Shown piece by piece: positions 41,313 through 48,008 of a stretch of DNA of 48,008 nt; position 1 is the first letter of the stretch; the number at the start of each line of letters is the position of its first letter. Both the position numbers and the translations under genes were made by a program. The stretch comes from Gammaproteobacteria bacterium (GTDB lineage Bacteria > Pseudomonadota > Gammaproteobacteria > Pseudomonadales > Pseudohongiellaceae), in contig CANGUU010000014.1 in assembly GCA_947457195.1 (NCBI GenBank), positions 1 to 48,008 on the forward strand. Reading direction: 5' to 3'. Below the pieces are notes generated by a model that saw nothing but the letters and a program-made list of their open reading frames with translations, was not told where the DNA came from and did not search any database.

Positions 41313-41742
41313 CAGCGGCACCCGCAAGCTGCCACTCAAACGGCAGTTCCGGCATTGGGTCACTGCGGCGCTGGTGGGTGCGAGCCACCCGCAGCGCCGT
41401 CCGCGGCTCGGCATCCGCATCGTCGACGAAGCGCAGGCGGCGGCCCTCAACGGTCAGTATCGCCAAAAAGACTACGCCACCAACGTGCTGTCCTTCCCCG
41501 TACCGCCCGGCTTTGCCGCCGGGGCCCACCTCGGCGACCTGGCGCTGTGCGCCAGCATGGTGGCCAGCGAGGCGGCAGCACAGGGCAAACCGCCCGCCGA
41601 CCATTGGGCCCATCTGGTGGTGCACGGCGTACTGCATTTGCTGGGCTACGACCACGAAGTCACCCCGGACGCCCGGGTGATGGAGGCACTGGAAGTCCGC
41701 ATTCTGGCCGGGCTTGGCATTGGAGACCCCTACCACTCATGA
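41284..41742 (+). CDS. ybeY: Endoribonuclease YbeY
   Basis: 152 residues from a GTG at 41284 (no ATG is available before the conserved part). The zinc-binding motif is HGVLHLLGYDH with His114, His118 and His124; NVLSFPVPPG and LGDLALCASMV are typical. YbeY takes part in maturation of the 16S rRNA 3' end and in ribosome quality control. It overlaps ybeZ by 29 bases and its stop overlaps the ATG of ybeX. The protein follows the usual ~150-residue family length. Confidence 0.94.
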   Translation: MNAIIELVNDSGTRKLPLKRQFRHWVTAALVGASHPQRRPRLGIRIVDEAQAAALNGQYRQKDYATNVLSFPVPPGFAAGAHLGDLALCASMVASEAAAQGKPPADHWAHLVVHGVLHLLGYDHEVTPDARVMEALEVRILAGLGIGDPYHS

Positions 41743-42605
41743 GCGACGACGCCCCCCCGCAGAACACCGCACCGACCCTGCTGCAGCGCCTGCGCGACGT
41801 ATTCACCGACAGCATTGCCGATACCGAAGAACTGGTCCGGGTGCTGCGCAAGGCCCAACGCAACAAAGTGCTCGACAGCGACGCGCTCAGCATCATCGAA
41901 GGCGCACTGCAGGTGGCCGACATGCAGGTGCGCGACATCATGGTGCCGCGTTCACAGGTGGTGACCGTTAAGGCCAGTGCCACGCCGCAGGAGATACTGC
42001 CGGTCGTGATCGAAGCCCAGCACTCGCGCTTTCCGGTGATCGGCGACAGCCTCGACGAAGTGCTCGGCATCCTGCTCGCCAAGGACCTGCTGCCGCTGGC
42101 GCTCGATCGCGACCTGCGCCGCTTCGACATCAAGGACGTGATGCTGCCGGCCACCTACGTACCGGAATCGAAGCGGCTGAACGTGCTGCTGAAGGAATTC
42201 CGCGAAAATCGCAACCACATGGCCATCGTCATCGACGAATACGGGGATCTCGCCGGAGTCTGCACCATCGAAGACGTGCTGGAGCAGATCGTTGGCGACA
42301 TTGCCGACGAGCACGATGTCGAAGACGAGGTCTTCATCCGGCCGGTCGAGGGCAGCAACCACGTGGTGAAAGCCCTGACCCCGCTCGACGAATTCAACAG
42401 TCACTTCGGCAGTGACTTTGCCACGGACGACTTCGACACGATCGGCGGCGTGGTGCTGAGCCAGTTCGGCCGCATCCCCCAGCGCGACGAAAGCATCCGC
42501 ATTGGTAGCCTGCTGTTCAAGGTGCTGAGTGCCGACAATCGCCAGATCCGCCTGCTGCACGTCAGCGCAGCCCCGGCCGCTGACGATTCTGCGGATGACG
42601 AGTAG
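41739..42605 (+). CDS. ybeX: YbeX/CorC, CBS-domain protein
   Basis: 288 residues; ATG overlaps the ybeY stop (ATGA). Two CBS domains (about residues 68-125 and 135-190; VRDIMVPRSQVVTVKAS, RFPVIGDSLDEVLGILLAKDLL, and MAIVIDEYGDLAGVCTIEDVLEQIVGDI) precede a C-terminal CorC/HlyC transporter-associated domain (TIGGVVLSQFGRIPQRDE). The protein is soluble and acidic. In E. coli it is linked to magnesium/cobalt homeostasis and ribosome metabolism. It ends 11 bases inside lnt. Confidence 0.94.
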   Translation: MSDDAPPQNTAPTLLQRLRDVFTDSIADTEELVRVLRKAQRNKVLDSDALSIIEGALQVADMQVRDIMVPRSQVVTVKASATPQEILPVVIEAQHSRFPVIGDSLDEVLGILLAKDLLPLALDRDLRRFDIKDVMLPATYVPESKRLNVLLKEFRENRNHMAIVIDEYGDLAGVCTIEDVLEQIVGDIADEHDVEDEVFIRPVEGSNHVVKALTPLDEFNSHFGSDFATDDFDTIGGVVLSQFGRIPQRDESIRIGSLLFKVLSADNRQIRLLHVSAAPAADDSADDE

Positions 42606-44097
42606 CCTCGGCTGGCGTCTCGCCCTCGGCCTGCTGGGGGGCGTGCTCGTCCCGCTCGGTTTTGCGCCCTTCGACTGGTGGCCGCTCGGCGTGCTCGGGG
42701 TGGCCCTGCACTACCTCAGTCTGGTCGGTAGTCGCCCGCGCGAGGCGGGCTGGCTCGGCTTGGTCTTCGGGCTTGGACTGTTCGGCGTCGGCGTGTCGTG
42801 GATCTATGTCAGCATCCACGACTACGGCGCGGCCCCGCCGCCACTGGCCGCCCTGATCACGTTCGGCTTCGTGCTGCTGCTGGCGTCCTATCAGGCGCTG
42901 CAGTGCTACCTGTGGCGACGCTGGTGCGCCGACCGACTGCCCGCCTTGACGTTTGCGGCCAGCTGGCTGCTGGTCGAAAGCTGGCGCGGCTGGTTTCTGA
43001 CCGGCTTCCCCTGGCTCTATCTCGGCTATGCCCATGTCAGTTCCCCGCTGTCCGGGCTGGCGCCGCTCGTGGGGGTGCAGGGGCTGGGCTTGCTGGTGGC
43101 ATTGCTGGCCGTGGTACCGGTGCAGGCGCTGCTGGACTGGCGTACCGGCGCGCGCCGTCGCGCACTGGCTGCCCTGGCGCCGCTGCTGACCCTGCTGCTG
43201 GTCACCGTCGCGCTGCACGGCACGGCGTGGACCCGGCCGGCGGCACGTCCGCCGCTGCGGGTGGCCCTCGTGCAAGGCAATATTCCGCAGGAACTCAAGT
43301 TCGACCCCGCGGCCATTCAGGCTGGCCTCGACCGCTACGCCGCGCTGACCGAGCCACTGTGGCCACTGGACCTCGTGGTGTGGTCCGAAACAGCCATTCC
43401 ACTCGTGTACCAGAACGAACCCGCCCTACTGCAGTCGCTGGACGAGCGCGCGGCCAAAAGCGGCACCGCCCTCGTGACGGGCGTGTTCTTCCGCAGCGAC
43501 CAGGGCCTGCACAACAGCGTGGTCGCCCTCGGCTCGGGCCGCGGCGTATGGCACAAGCAGCGGCTGGTTCCGTTTGGCGAATACGTGCCGCTGCGCGAGT
43601 TCGTCAGCGATCTGCTGGCGCTGTTCGACTTGCCGCTGTCTTCGCTGGCGCCCGGCAGCGACCCGCAGCAGCCGCTGCAGGTTCAGGGCATCGGGGTGGC
43701 GCCCTTCATCTGCTACGAGGTGGTGTATCCGGAGTTCGTACGTAGCCATGCAGCGGGCGCAGGTCTGCTGCTGACCGTGAGCAACGACACCTGGTTCGGG
43801 GACTCCATCGGTCCCCACCAGCACCTGCAGATCGCTGCCATGCGGGCCCGGGAGCTGGGTCGCAGCATGCTGCGGGCCACCAACAACGGCATCACCGCGG
43901 TGATCGATCCACTGGGCCGTCGCCGCGCCGAACTACCGCAGTTCGAGGCGGCCGTACTCGAGGCCGAGGTGCAGGTTTACGAGGGGCTGACGCCCTTTGC
44001 ACGCTGGGGCGAGCAACCCCTGTGGTGGCTGAGCCTGGGCGTTGTGGGTCTGCTGGCACTCCGGCAGCACCGAGACAGGACTGCCATCGCGCCCTGA
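42595..44097 (+). CDS. lnt: Apolipoprotein N-acyltransferase
   Basis: 500 residues from the ATG at 42595, overlapping the end of ybeX by 11 bases. N-terminal half has six to seven membrane helices; the C-terminal half is a nitrilase-type domain facing the periplasm with Glu265 (VVWSETAIP), Lys321 (WHKQRLVPFGEYVP) and nucleophile Cys373 (FICYEVVYPE), and AVIDPLGRRRAELPQF near the end, then a final helix. It transfers the third acyl chain to the N-terminal Cys of lipoproteins, such as the M16 lipoprotein encoded in this window. It is the last gene of the operon; the next gene is convergent. Confidence 0.96.
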   Translation: MTSSLGWRLALGLLGGVLVPLGFAPFDWWPLGVLGVALHYLSLVGSRPREAGWLGLVFGLGLFGVGVSWIYVSIHDYGAAPPPLAALITFGFVLLLASYQALQCYLWRRWCADRLPALTFAASWLLVESWRGWFLTGFPWLYLGYAHVSSPLSGLAPLVGVQGLGLLVALLAVVPVQALLDWRTGARRRALAALAPLLTLLLVTVALHGTAWTRPAARPPLRVALVQGNIPQELKFDPAAIQAGLDRYAALTEPLWPLDLVVWSETAIPLVYQNEPALLQSLDERAAKSGTALVTGVFFRSDQGLHNSVVALGSGRGVWHKQRLVPFGEYVPLREFVSDLLALFDLPLSSLAPGSDPQQPLQVQGIGVAPFICYEVVYPEFVRSHAAGAGLLLTVSNDTWFGDSIGPHQHLQIAAMRARELGRSMLRATNNGITAVIDPLGRRRAELPQFEAAVLEAEVQVYEGLTPFARWGEQPLWWLSLGVVGLLALRQHRDRTAIAP

Positions 44098-44148
44098 CAC
44101 GCCGCGCTGATCCTCCGGCACCGCGCCCGGCGAACCAGCCAGCGCCGC

Positions 44149-45129
44149 TCAGGGCAAGTGCGTGTGCAGCCACCAGGCCCAGCCACTGAGCGAGAGCACC
44201 GCCAGCAGCGTGGAGAGTACGATGGCATTGGCCGCCACGGCCTCGCAGCAGCCGTAGCGGCGGGCGAATACGTACACGCTGATGCCAGTGGGCATGGCGG
44301 CGATCATCACCGCCGCCGACGCCCACAGCGCCTCGATCGCCAGCCAATGCACCATCACCACCCACATCAGCGCCGGCAGCAGCAGCAACTTCAGCGCCAC
44401 TACCAGCAGCGTGCGACCCAGCTCACCACTCAGTCGATAGCGAACCAGCGACGTGCCGAGCCCGAACACCGCGCCGGGAATGGCTGCCCCTGCCAGCAGG
44501 CCGAGCGTGCGCTCAACGAGCGTCGGCAACGGCACGCCGCTGCTGTTGAGCAGGGCACCGGCCAGCAGACTGCCGCTGATGGGGTTCAGCACCAGTTCGG
44601 TGGCAACGCGCCACAGCTTCGTCAGCAACCGCAACGGCAGGCTGCCGGGTGCTGCGAGCGGGGCCGGCGCGGCTGCGGGCGGGCTCGACCACTCGGCCAG
44701 CACCGTCCCGAAAGAAAAGATCACCAGGTTGTGCACGCAGATGATCACCAGCATGGGCACCAGCGCCGTCTCGCCGAGCACGGCCAGCGTGATCGGAATG
44801 CCGAGCACGGTGGCGTTGGCATACCCGGCTGCCATGCCGAAGATGCTGAGTTCACGCAGCGAATACCGGTAACGCCAGTGTCCCAGCAGCATCGTGCCCA
44901 GGTAACCGACGGCCACCACGAGGTAGAACGCACCGAGATAATCCCAGGGCAGGCGCTCGGGGAACACGGCGGTGGCGGCCCCGCGAAACAGCAGGCAGGG
45001 CACCAGCACCGAAAAGCTCAGGCGCTCCAGCACGCTCGCTTCCGACTCACTCAGCCACTGCCGGTACCGGGCCAGGTAGCCGAGCGCGGCAATGCAGATG
45101 ACGGGAAACAGCGCGTCGACGAGAGACAT
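44149..45129 (-). CDS. AEC-family auxin-efflux-like transporter
   Basis: 326 residues from the ATG at 45129, which begins directly at the first membrane helix (SLVDALFPVICIAALGYLA); a longer start at 45180 would add a Pro-rich tail of 17 residues. Ten helices in two halves of five; conserved AAGYANATVLGIPITLAVLGE in the first half and MIAAMPTGISVYVFARRYG in the second, the AEC/PIN-like pattern. The central loop is Pro/Ala-rich. Family members export malate, malonate or similar anions; the substrate is unknown. Convergent with lnt (51 bases) and divergent from the SET-domain gene (104 bases). Confidence 0.88.
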   Translation of the reverse strand: MSLVDALFPVICIAALGYLARYRQWLSESEASVLERLSFSVLVPCLLFRGAATAVFPERLPWDYLGAFYLVVAVGYLGTMLLGHWRYRYSLRELSIFGMAAGYANATVLGIPITLAVLGETALVPMLVIICVHNLVIFSFGTVLAEWSSPPAAAPAPLAAPGSLPLRLLTKLWRVATELVLNPISGSLLAGALLNSSGVPLPTLVERTLGLLAGAAIPGAVFGLGTSLVRYRLSGELGRTLLVVALKLLLLPALMWVVMVHWLAIEALWASAAVMIAAMPTGISVYVFARRYGCCEAVAANAIVLSTLLAVLSLSGWAWWLHTHLP

Positions 45130-45233
45130 AAGCGGAGGCACCGGAAACGGGGGCGGACTGTACTCGCTGGCTGGCGCCATGGACAAGCGTCATGGCTGTT
45201 CCTATCCTGCGCCCTCCCCGCCGGAGGCTACCC

Positions 45234-45695
45234 ATGATCGTGCCACGCTACGAAATCCGCCCTGCCCGCTTTGCCGAAGGCAAAGGTGTGTTCCTGCTCG
45301 AACCCGTGCAGCGTGGGCAGGTACTGGTGGCACCCGACGCCATCAACAAGGTCTACAACGGCGCGGAGCGGGCAGCGCTCACGCCGGGATCAGCCGAGGA
45401 CGAGGCCTGTGTGCGCTGGTTCGAATCCTTCCACACCGTCAGCACGGACTGGCCGGATGATTGCTACGTGAACCACTCCTTCACCCCCACCGGACTCTGG
45501 CACCTGGGTTTCATTTTCGCCACCCGCAACCTCGTGGTCGGTGACGAGGTAACCGCCGATTACCGCTTTCTCATCAATGACGACGAAGTGCTGCCCTTCA
45601 AGGACGCCGAAACCGGACTCGACATCGTCGGCCATCGCTGGGCGGACAACCTGCAGCTTTCCACAGAAGGCCTGCTGGCCCTGCTGGCGCGCTGA
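45234..45695 (+). CDS. SET-domain protein (putative lysine methyltransferase)
   Basis: 153 residues from the ATG at 45234 (GGAGG seven bases upstream). SET-domain landmarks are YEIRPARFAEGKGVFLLEPVQRG (N-terminal SET strand), NHSFTPT (SAM-binding NHS motif), FIFATRNLVVGDEVTADYRF (GDEVTxDY motif). The domain occupies the whole protein, without pre- or post-SET cysteines. SET proteins usually methylate lysine side chains using SAM; bacterial ones of this short form are poorly characterised and the target here is unknown. It stands alone between a divergent AEC transporter gene and a convergent peroxiredoxin gene. Confidence 0.82.
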   Translation: MIVPRYEIRPARFAEGKGVFLLEPVQRGQVLVAPDAINKVYNGAERAALTPGSAEDEACVRWFESFHTVSTDWPDDCYVNHSFTPTGLWHLGFIFATRNLVVGDEVTADYRFLINDDEVLPFKDAETGLDIVGHRWADNLQLSTEGLLALLAR

Positions 45696-45709
45696 GGGTC
45701 GCCGGCGTC

Positions 45710-45763
45710 TGCCGCCGTGGCCCTGGCGCGATCACCGCCGCTGGCCGAGGCCGCGCGGCGGCA
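45710..45763. other. Long-loop inverted repeat between SET and peroxiredoxin genes
   Basis: TGCCGCCG (45710-45717) is complementary to CGGCGGCA (45756-45763) across 38 GC-rich bases. It could be a terminator arm for the two convergent genes, but arms this GC-rich arise easily by chance at this base composition. Confidence 0.2.
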
Positions 45764-45769
45764 CGGGCT

Positions 45770-46252
45770 TCAAAGCTGCTTGAGGATGGCCTCAGCCGAG
45801 CTTTCCACGATGCCACCGGGTGGCTCGATGGCGAGATGAGAGACCGTGCCGTCGTCCACGATCATGGCCAGCCGCTGCCACCGCACGCCCATGCCCTTGT
45901 CCGTGAGATCCAGCTGCAGACCCAGCGCCCTGGCCCAGTCGGCGCTGCCATCGGCCAGCATCACCAGATGCTCGGCATTCTGGGCCCGGCCCCAGGCCCC
46001 CATGACGAAGGCGTCGTTCACCGACACGCAGACGATGCTGGCCACACCACGGGCCTTGATCTTGTCGGCATTCACCACGAAACCGGGCAGGTGAGTGTTG
46101 GAGCAACCGGGGGTGAACGCGCCGGGCACGGCGAACAGCACCACTTTCTTGCCGGCGAACAGCTCGTCCACGGTGACAGGCTGCGGGCCTTTTTCACCCA
46201 TGACGCGCAAGGTGGAACAGGCGGGAAGTTTCTGACCAATGGCGATAGCCAT
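45770..46252 (-). CDS. Prx5-type peroxiredoxin
   Basis: 160 residues. The peroxidatic motif PGAFTPGCSNTHLPG places the catalytic cysteine at Cys50. KVVLFAVPGAFTP and the RWQRLAMIVDDG segment are typical of the AhpC/TSA type-5 (Prx5) group. Other cysteines are Cys12 and Cys75; a conventional C-terminal resolving Cys is absent, so it may work as a 1-Cys enzyme or form an atypical disulfide. It reduces peroxides using a thiol donor in the cytoplasm. It lies 101 bases downstream of the RimK-like gene on the same strand and is convergent with the SET gene. Confidence 0.92.
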   Translation of the reverse strand: MAIAIGQKLPACSTLRVMGEKGPQPVTVDELFAGKKVVLFAVPGAFTPGCSNTHLPGFVVNADKIKARGVASIVCVSVNDAFVMGAWGRAQNAEHLVMLADGSADWARALGLQLDLTDKGMGVRWQRLAMIVDDGTVSHLAIEPPGGIVESSAEAILKQL

Positions 46253-46353
46253 GACTGCATCCTCGGGAAGTGGAAAGGACCGGCAGTCTATGCGGCAGCG
46301 CCCGGTACCACAACCTTGGGCCGCCGCCCGGCACCGGAGGACCCCGAGCGAGC

Positions 46354-47841
46354 CTACTCCTCCATGCGCCGCACGAATTCCTGCATAATCAGCGAGTACA
46401 GCTCGTTGCCGAGGTACTCGTCTTCCACGCCGGCGTCGATGCTGGGGTTGTCGTTGACCTCGATGACGTAAGCCTTATCGCCCCACTGCTTCACGTCCAC
46501 GCCGTAGAACCCGTCGCCAATCTGCTTGGCAGCCTTGAGCGCTGCCTGCAGCACCGCCCTCGGCACCTCGAAGGTAGGCAGGGTGTCGAAGCCGCCACTC
46601 TTGGTCTTGTCACTCTTGTCGACGAGGTTGGCCTCTTCGTCTGTTTCGTGGTGGTAGATCTGCCAGTGATCCTTGACCATATAGTAGCGGCAGGCAAACA
46701 GCGCCTTGTTGTTGAGGATGCCGATGCGCCAGTCGAAGTCGGTGTAGAGGAATTCCTGGGCCAGCAGCAGGCTCGATTCCATGAACAGCTCAGCGGTCCT
46801 GGTACGCAGTTCCTCGCTGTCCTCCACTTTCACCACGCCGCGCGAGAAGGAGCCGTCGGGAATCTTCACCACGATGGGAAAGCCGAGCGTGGCCGCGGCT
46901 TGCTCCAGCTGTTCCGGGCGGTCACGGCTGACGATGAGCGTACGCGGCGCCGGCACACCGTTGGCAGCAAACAAGTCGGCGAGGTAGATCTTGTTGGTGC
47001 AGCGCAGGATCGAGGTCGGGTCGTCGATGACGACCAAACCCATGCTCTCGGCCTTCTTGGCAAAGCGATAGGTGTGATGCTCGATGCTGGTGGTCTCGCG
47101 GATGAACAGCGCATCGAACTCGGGCAACCGCATGAAGTCATCGGGCGAGATGATCTCCACGTCGACGCCGAGGTTCTTGCCGGCCTGGATGAACTTCTTG
47201 ATGGCAGGCATGTTGCTGGGCGGCGTCTTTTCCTGCTCGTTGAGCAGGATGGCAAGGTCGTAGCGCGCATGCTTGCGCGCCTTCTTCGGATGCCAGACCT
47301 GCCGGCTGAAGCGGTCGAGCGCCTCGCCGAACTCAGTCTCCTCCGCGTCAGTAAGGCTCTTGTGGTCGATGATACCGAGGTCGGCGATCACCCAGTGGCC
47401 ATCGAGATACTTGAGCGTGACGGCGACGATCGGCGAGGGAAAGCGCTCGAACACGGCCTTGGCCAGCGGCTTGAGTGAAGGCTCCGACACCTGACCGAAA
47501 TAGGTCTTGAACTCCAGCTGCTCCGGCCGCTCGCCTTTCTTGAACATCTTGTCGAGCGTTTCGAAGACTTCCTCGACGTTCAACTGGTAGAGCAGCGGCG
47601 ACCAGATGTCGTTCAACACACGGCTGGTGGGAATGACATGGTGGCCCTTGGCTTCGGCGAGTAGCGAGCAGTAGTAGCCCTGACTGAGGTAGCTGTAGTC
47701 GCTGCAGAGATTGATCACCCGCACCCGCTGGCCCGGAGGCGTCTTCAGCGACAGGTAGTGATCGAAGGAGATGACAAGATCGCTCGGATAATACGGTTCC
47801 CAGTCTTCTAGTTTATCCACCACGATGAGGACGTTGGACAT
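46354..47841 (-). CDS. RimK-like ATP-grasp ligase with RLAN N-terminal domain
   Basis: 495 residues from the ATG at 47841 (AGGAG 13 bases upstream, a long spacing). The N-terminal ~150 residues (MSNVLIVVDKLEDWEPYYP, SDYSYLSQGYYCSLLAEAKGHHV) form the RimK-like ATP-grasp N-terminal domain. The C-terminal part is ATP-grasp: PAIKKFIQAGKNLGVDVEI, FPIVVKIPDGSFSRGVVKV (nucleotide-binding Lys and Gly loop), DFDWRIGILNNKALFACRYYM, and YVIEVNDNPSIDAGVED (metal-binding Glu/Asn). Related proteins add Glu or other amino acids to a carboxylate; the acceptor is unknown. Some relatives are encoded beside a GNAT/C39-peptidase-type partner, and a possible gene start faces the other way just upstream. Confidence 0.9.
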   Translation of the reverse strand: MSNVLIVVDKLEDWEPYYPSDLVISFDHYLSLKTPPGQRVRVINLCSDYSYLSQGYYCSLLAEAKGHHVIPTSRVLNDIWSPLLYQLNVEEVFETLDKMFKKGERPEQLEFKTYFGQVSEPSLKPLAKAVFERFPSPIVAVTLKYLDGHWVIADLGIIDHKSLTDAEETEFGEALDRFSRQVWHPKKARKHARYDLAILLNEQEKTPPSNMPAIKKFIQAGKNLGVDVEIISPDDFMRLPEFDALFIRETTSIEHHTYRFAKKAESMGLVVIDDPTSILRCTNKIYLADLFAANGVPAPRTLIVSRDRPEQLEQAAATLGFPIVVKIPDGSFSRGVVKVEDSEELRTRTAELFMESSLLLAQEFLYTDFDWRIGILNNKALFACRYYMVKDHWQIYHHETDEEANLVDKSDKTKSGGFDTLPTFEVPRAVLQAALKAAKQIGDGFYGVDVKQWGDKAYVIEVNDNPSIDAGVEDEYLGNELYSLIMQEFVRRMEE

Positions 47842-47955
47842 TGGGTAACCGGATCTCCTGGGTGGGTCTCGACAGGCGGCGAGTATGCCTAAACCGCTGG
47901 CAATCCGACACTGGGAGTTGCGAGAATTCCGCGTCGATTTTCTGCTGCCACACCC

Positions 47956-48008
47956 ATGCCGCGACCGCGTCCCCAAGCGCCCGTTCCCGCCGCCGTCACC
48001 CTGCGCCG
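47956..48008 (+). CDS. Possible start of a gene running off the right edge
   Basis: An ATG at 47956 opens a frame of 17 codons to the window end, encoding a Pro/Arg/Ala-rich start finishing VTLRR. There is no clear ribosome-binding site. The end resembles the beginning of GNAT-type domains (VTLRxA), and a GNAT/C39 protein would be a known neighbour of RimK-like genes, but this is a guess from a few residues. The interval 47842-47955 shows nothing else I can identify. Confidence 0.25.
   Translation, partial: MPRPRPQAPVPAAVTLR

Overview
The window looks like a contiguous piece of chromosome from a high-GC gammaproteobacterium. The support is gene content and order: miaB followed by ybeZ(phoH)-ybeY-ybeX-lnt, a DUF1820 gene divergent from miaB, phrB beside a YbgA-type (DUF523/DUF1722) gene, a slyD with a His-rich tail, TonB/RND outer-envelope systems, and a tRNA-Thr(CGT) nearly identical to the E. 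coli one as I remember it. I cannot place it below class level. Coding density is very high. No gap exceeds 300 bases, and I see no insertion sequence, integrase, prophage or CRISPR array.

Left part (1-13 kb) is the catabolic/accessory part. A p-hydroxycinnamoyl(feruloyl)-CoA hydratase/lyase is followed by a secreted TPR protein with a TonB-like C-terminus. A minus-strand run follows: M20 peptidase, valine-pyruvate aminotransferase, secreted alpha/beta hydrolase, diheme cytochrome c and a PQQ-dependent dehydrogenase. The last two overlap by ATGA, and the dehydrogenase carries the Asp-Tyr-Asp signature of lanthanide-dependent enzymes. A DUF2256 zinc-ribbon protein, a large TonB-dependent receptor and a three-EF-hand protein come next.

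Middle part (13-34 kb): tRNA-Thr; a nitrilase-family amidase divergent from a CysJ-like reductase that lacks the flavodoxin domain, both starting from one symmetric promoter dyad; a DenD-like SDR; slyD-DUF2721; a tightly overlapping operon of Kdp-like kinase and regulator, trmO and a TSUP exporter; an EamA transporter; and a translationally coupled trio (M16 lipoprotein protease, Tat-exported gluconate-dehydrogenase-gamma-like subunit, GMC flavoprotein). After these come an RND adaptor/permease pair plus an SPFH protein behind a TetR-like dyad, then photolyase with its YbgA partner.

Right part (34-48 kb) is mostly housekeeping. hemH, with four internal cysteines suggesting a [2Fe-2S] cluster, is followed directly by hemJ. 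Then come ygiQ, DUF1820, miaB, an unusually AT-rich intergenic island with two dyads, the ybeZ-ybeY-ybeX-lnt operon, an AEC transporter, a SET-domain protein, a Prx5-type peroxiredoxin and a RimK-like ATP-grasp protein with an RLAN N-terminus.

No wholly new system is obvious. The loci most worth following up are the predicted lanthanide PQQ dehydrogenase with its unusual cytochrome, the M16/Tat/GMC trio, the RND-SPFH operon, and the AT-rich control region before ybeZ. All family assignments come from recognising sequence motifs by eye, with no database search.
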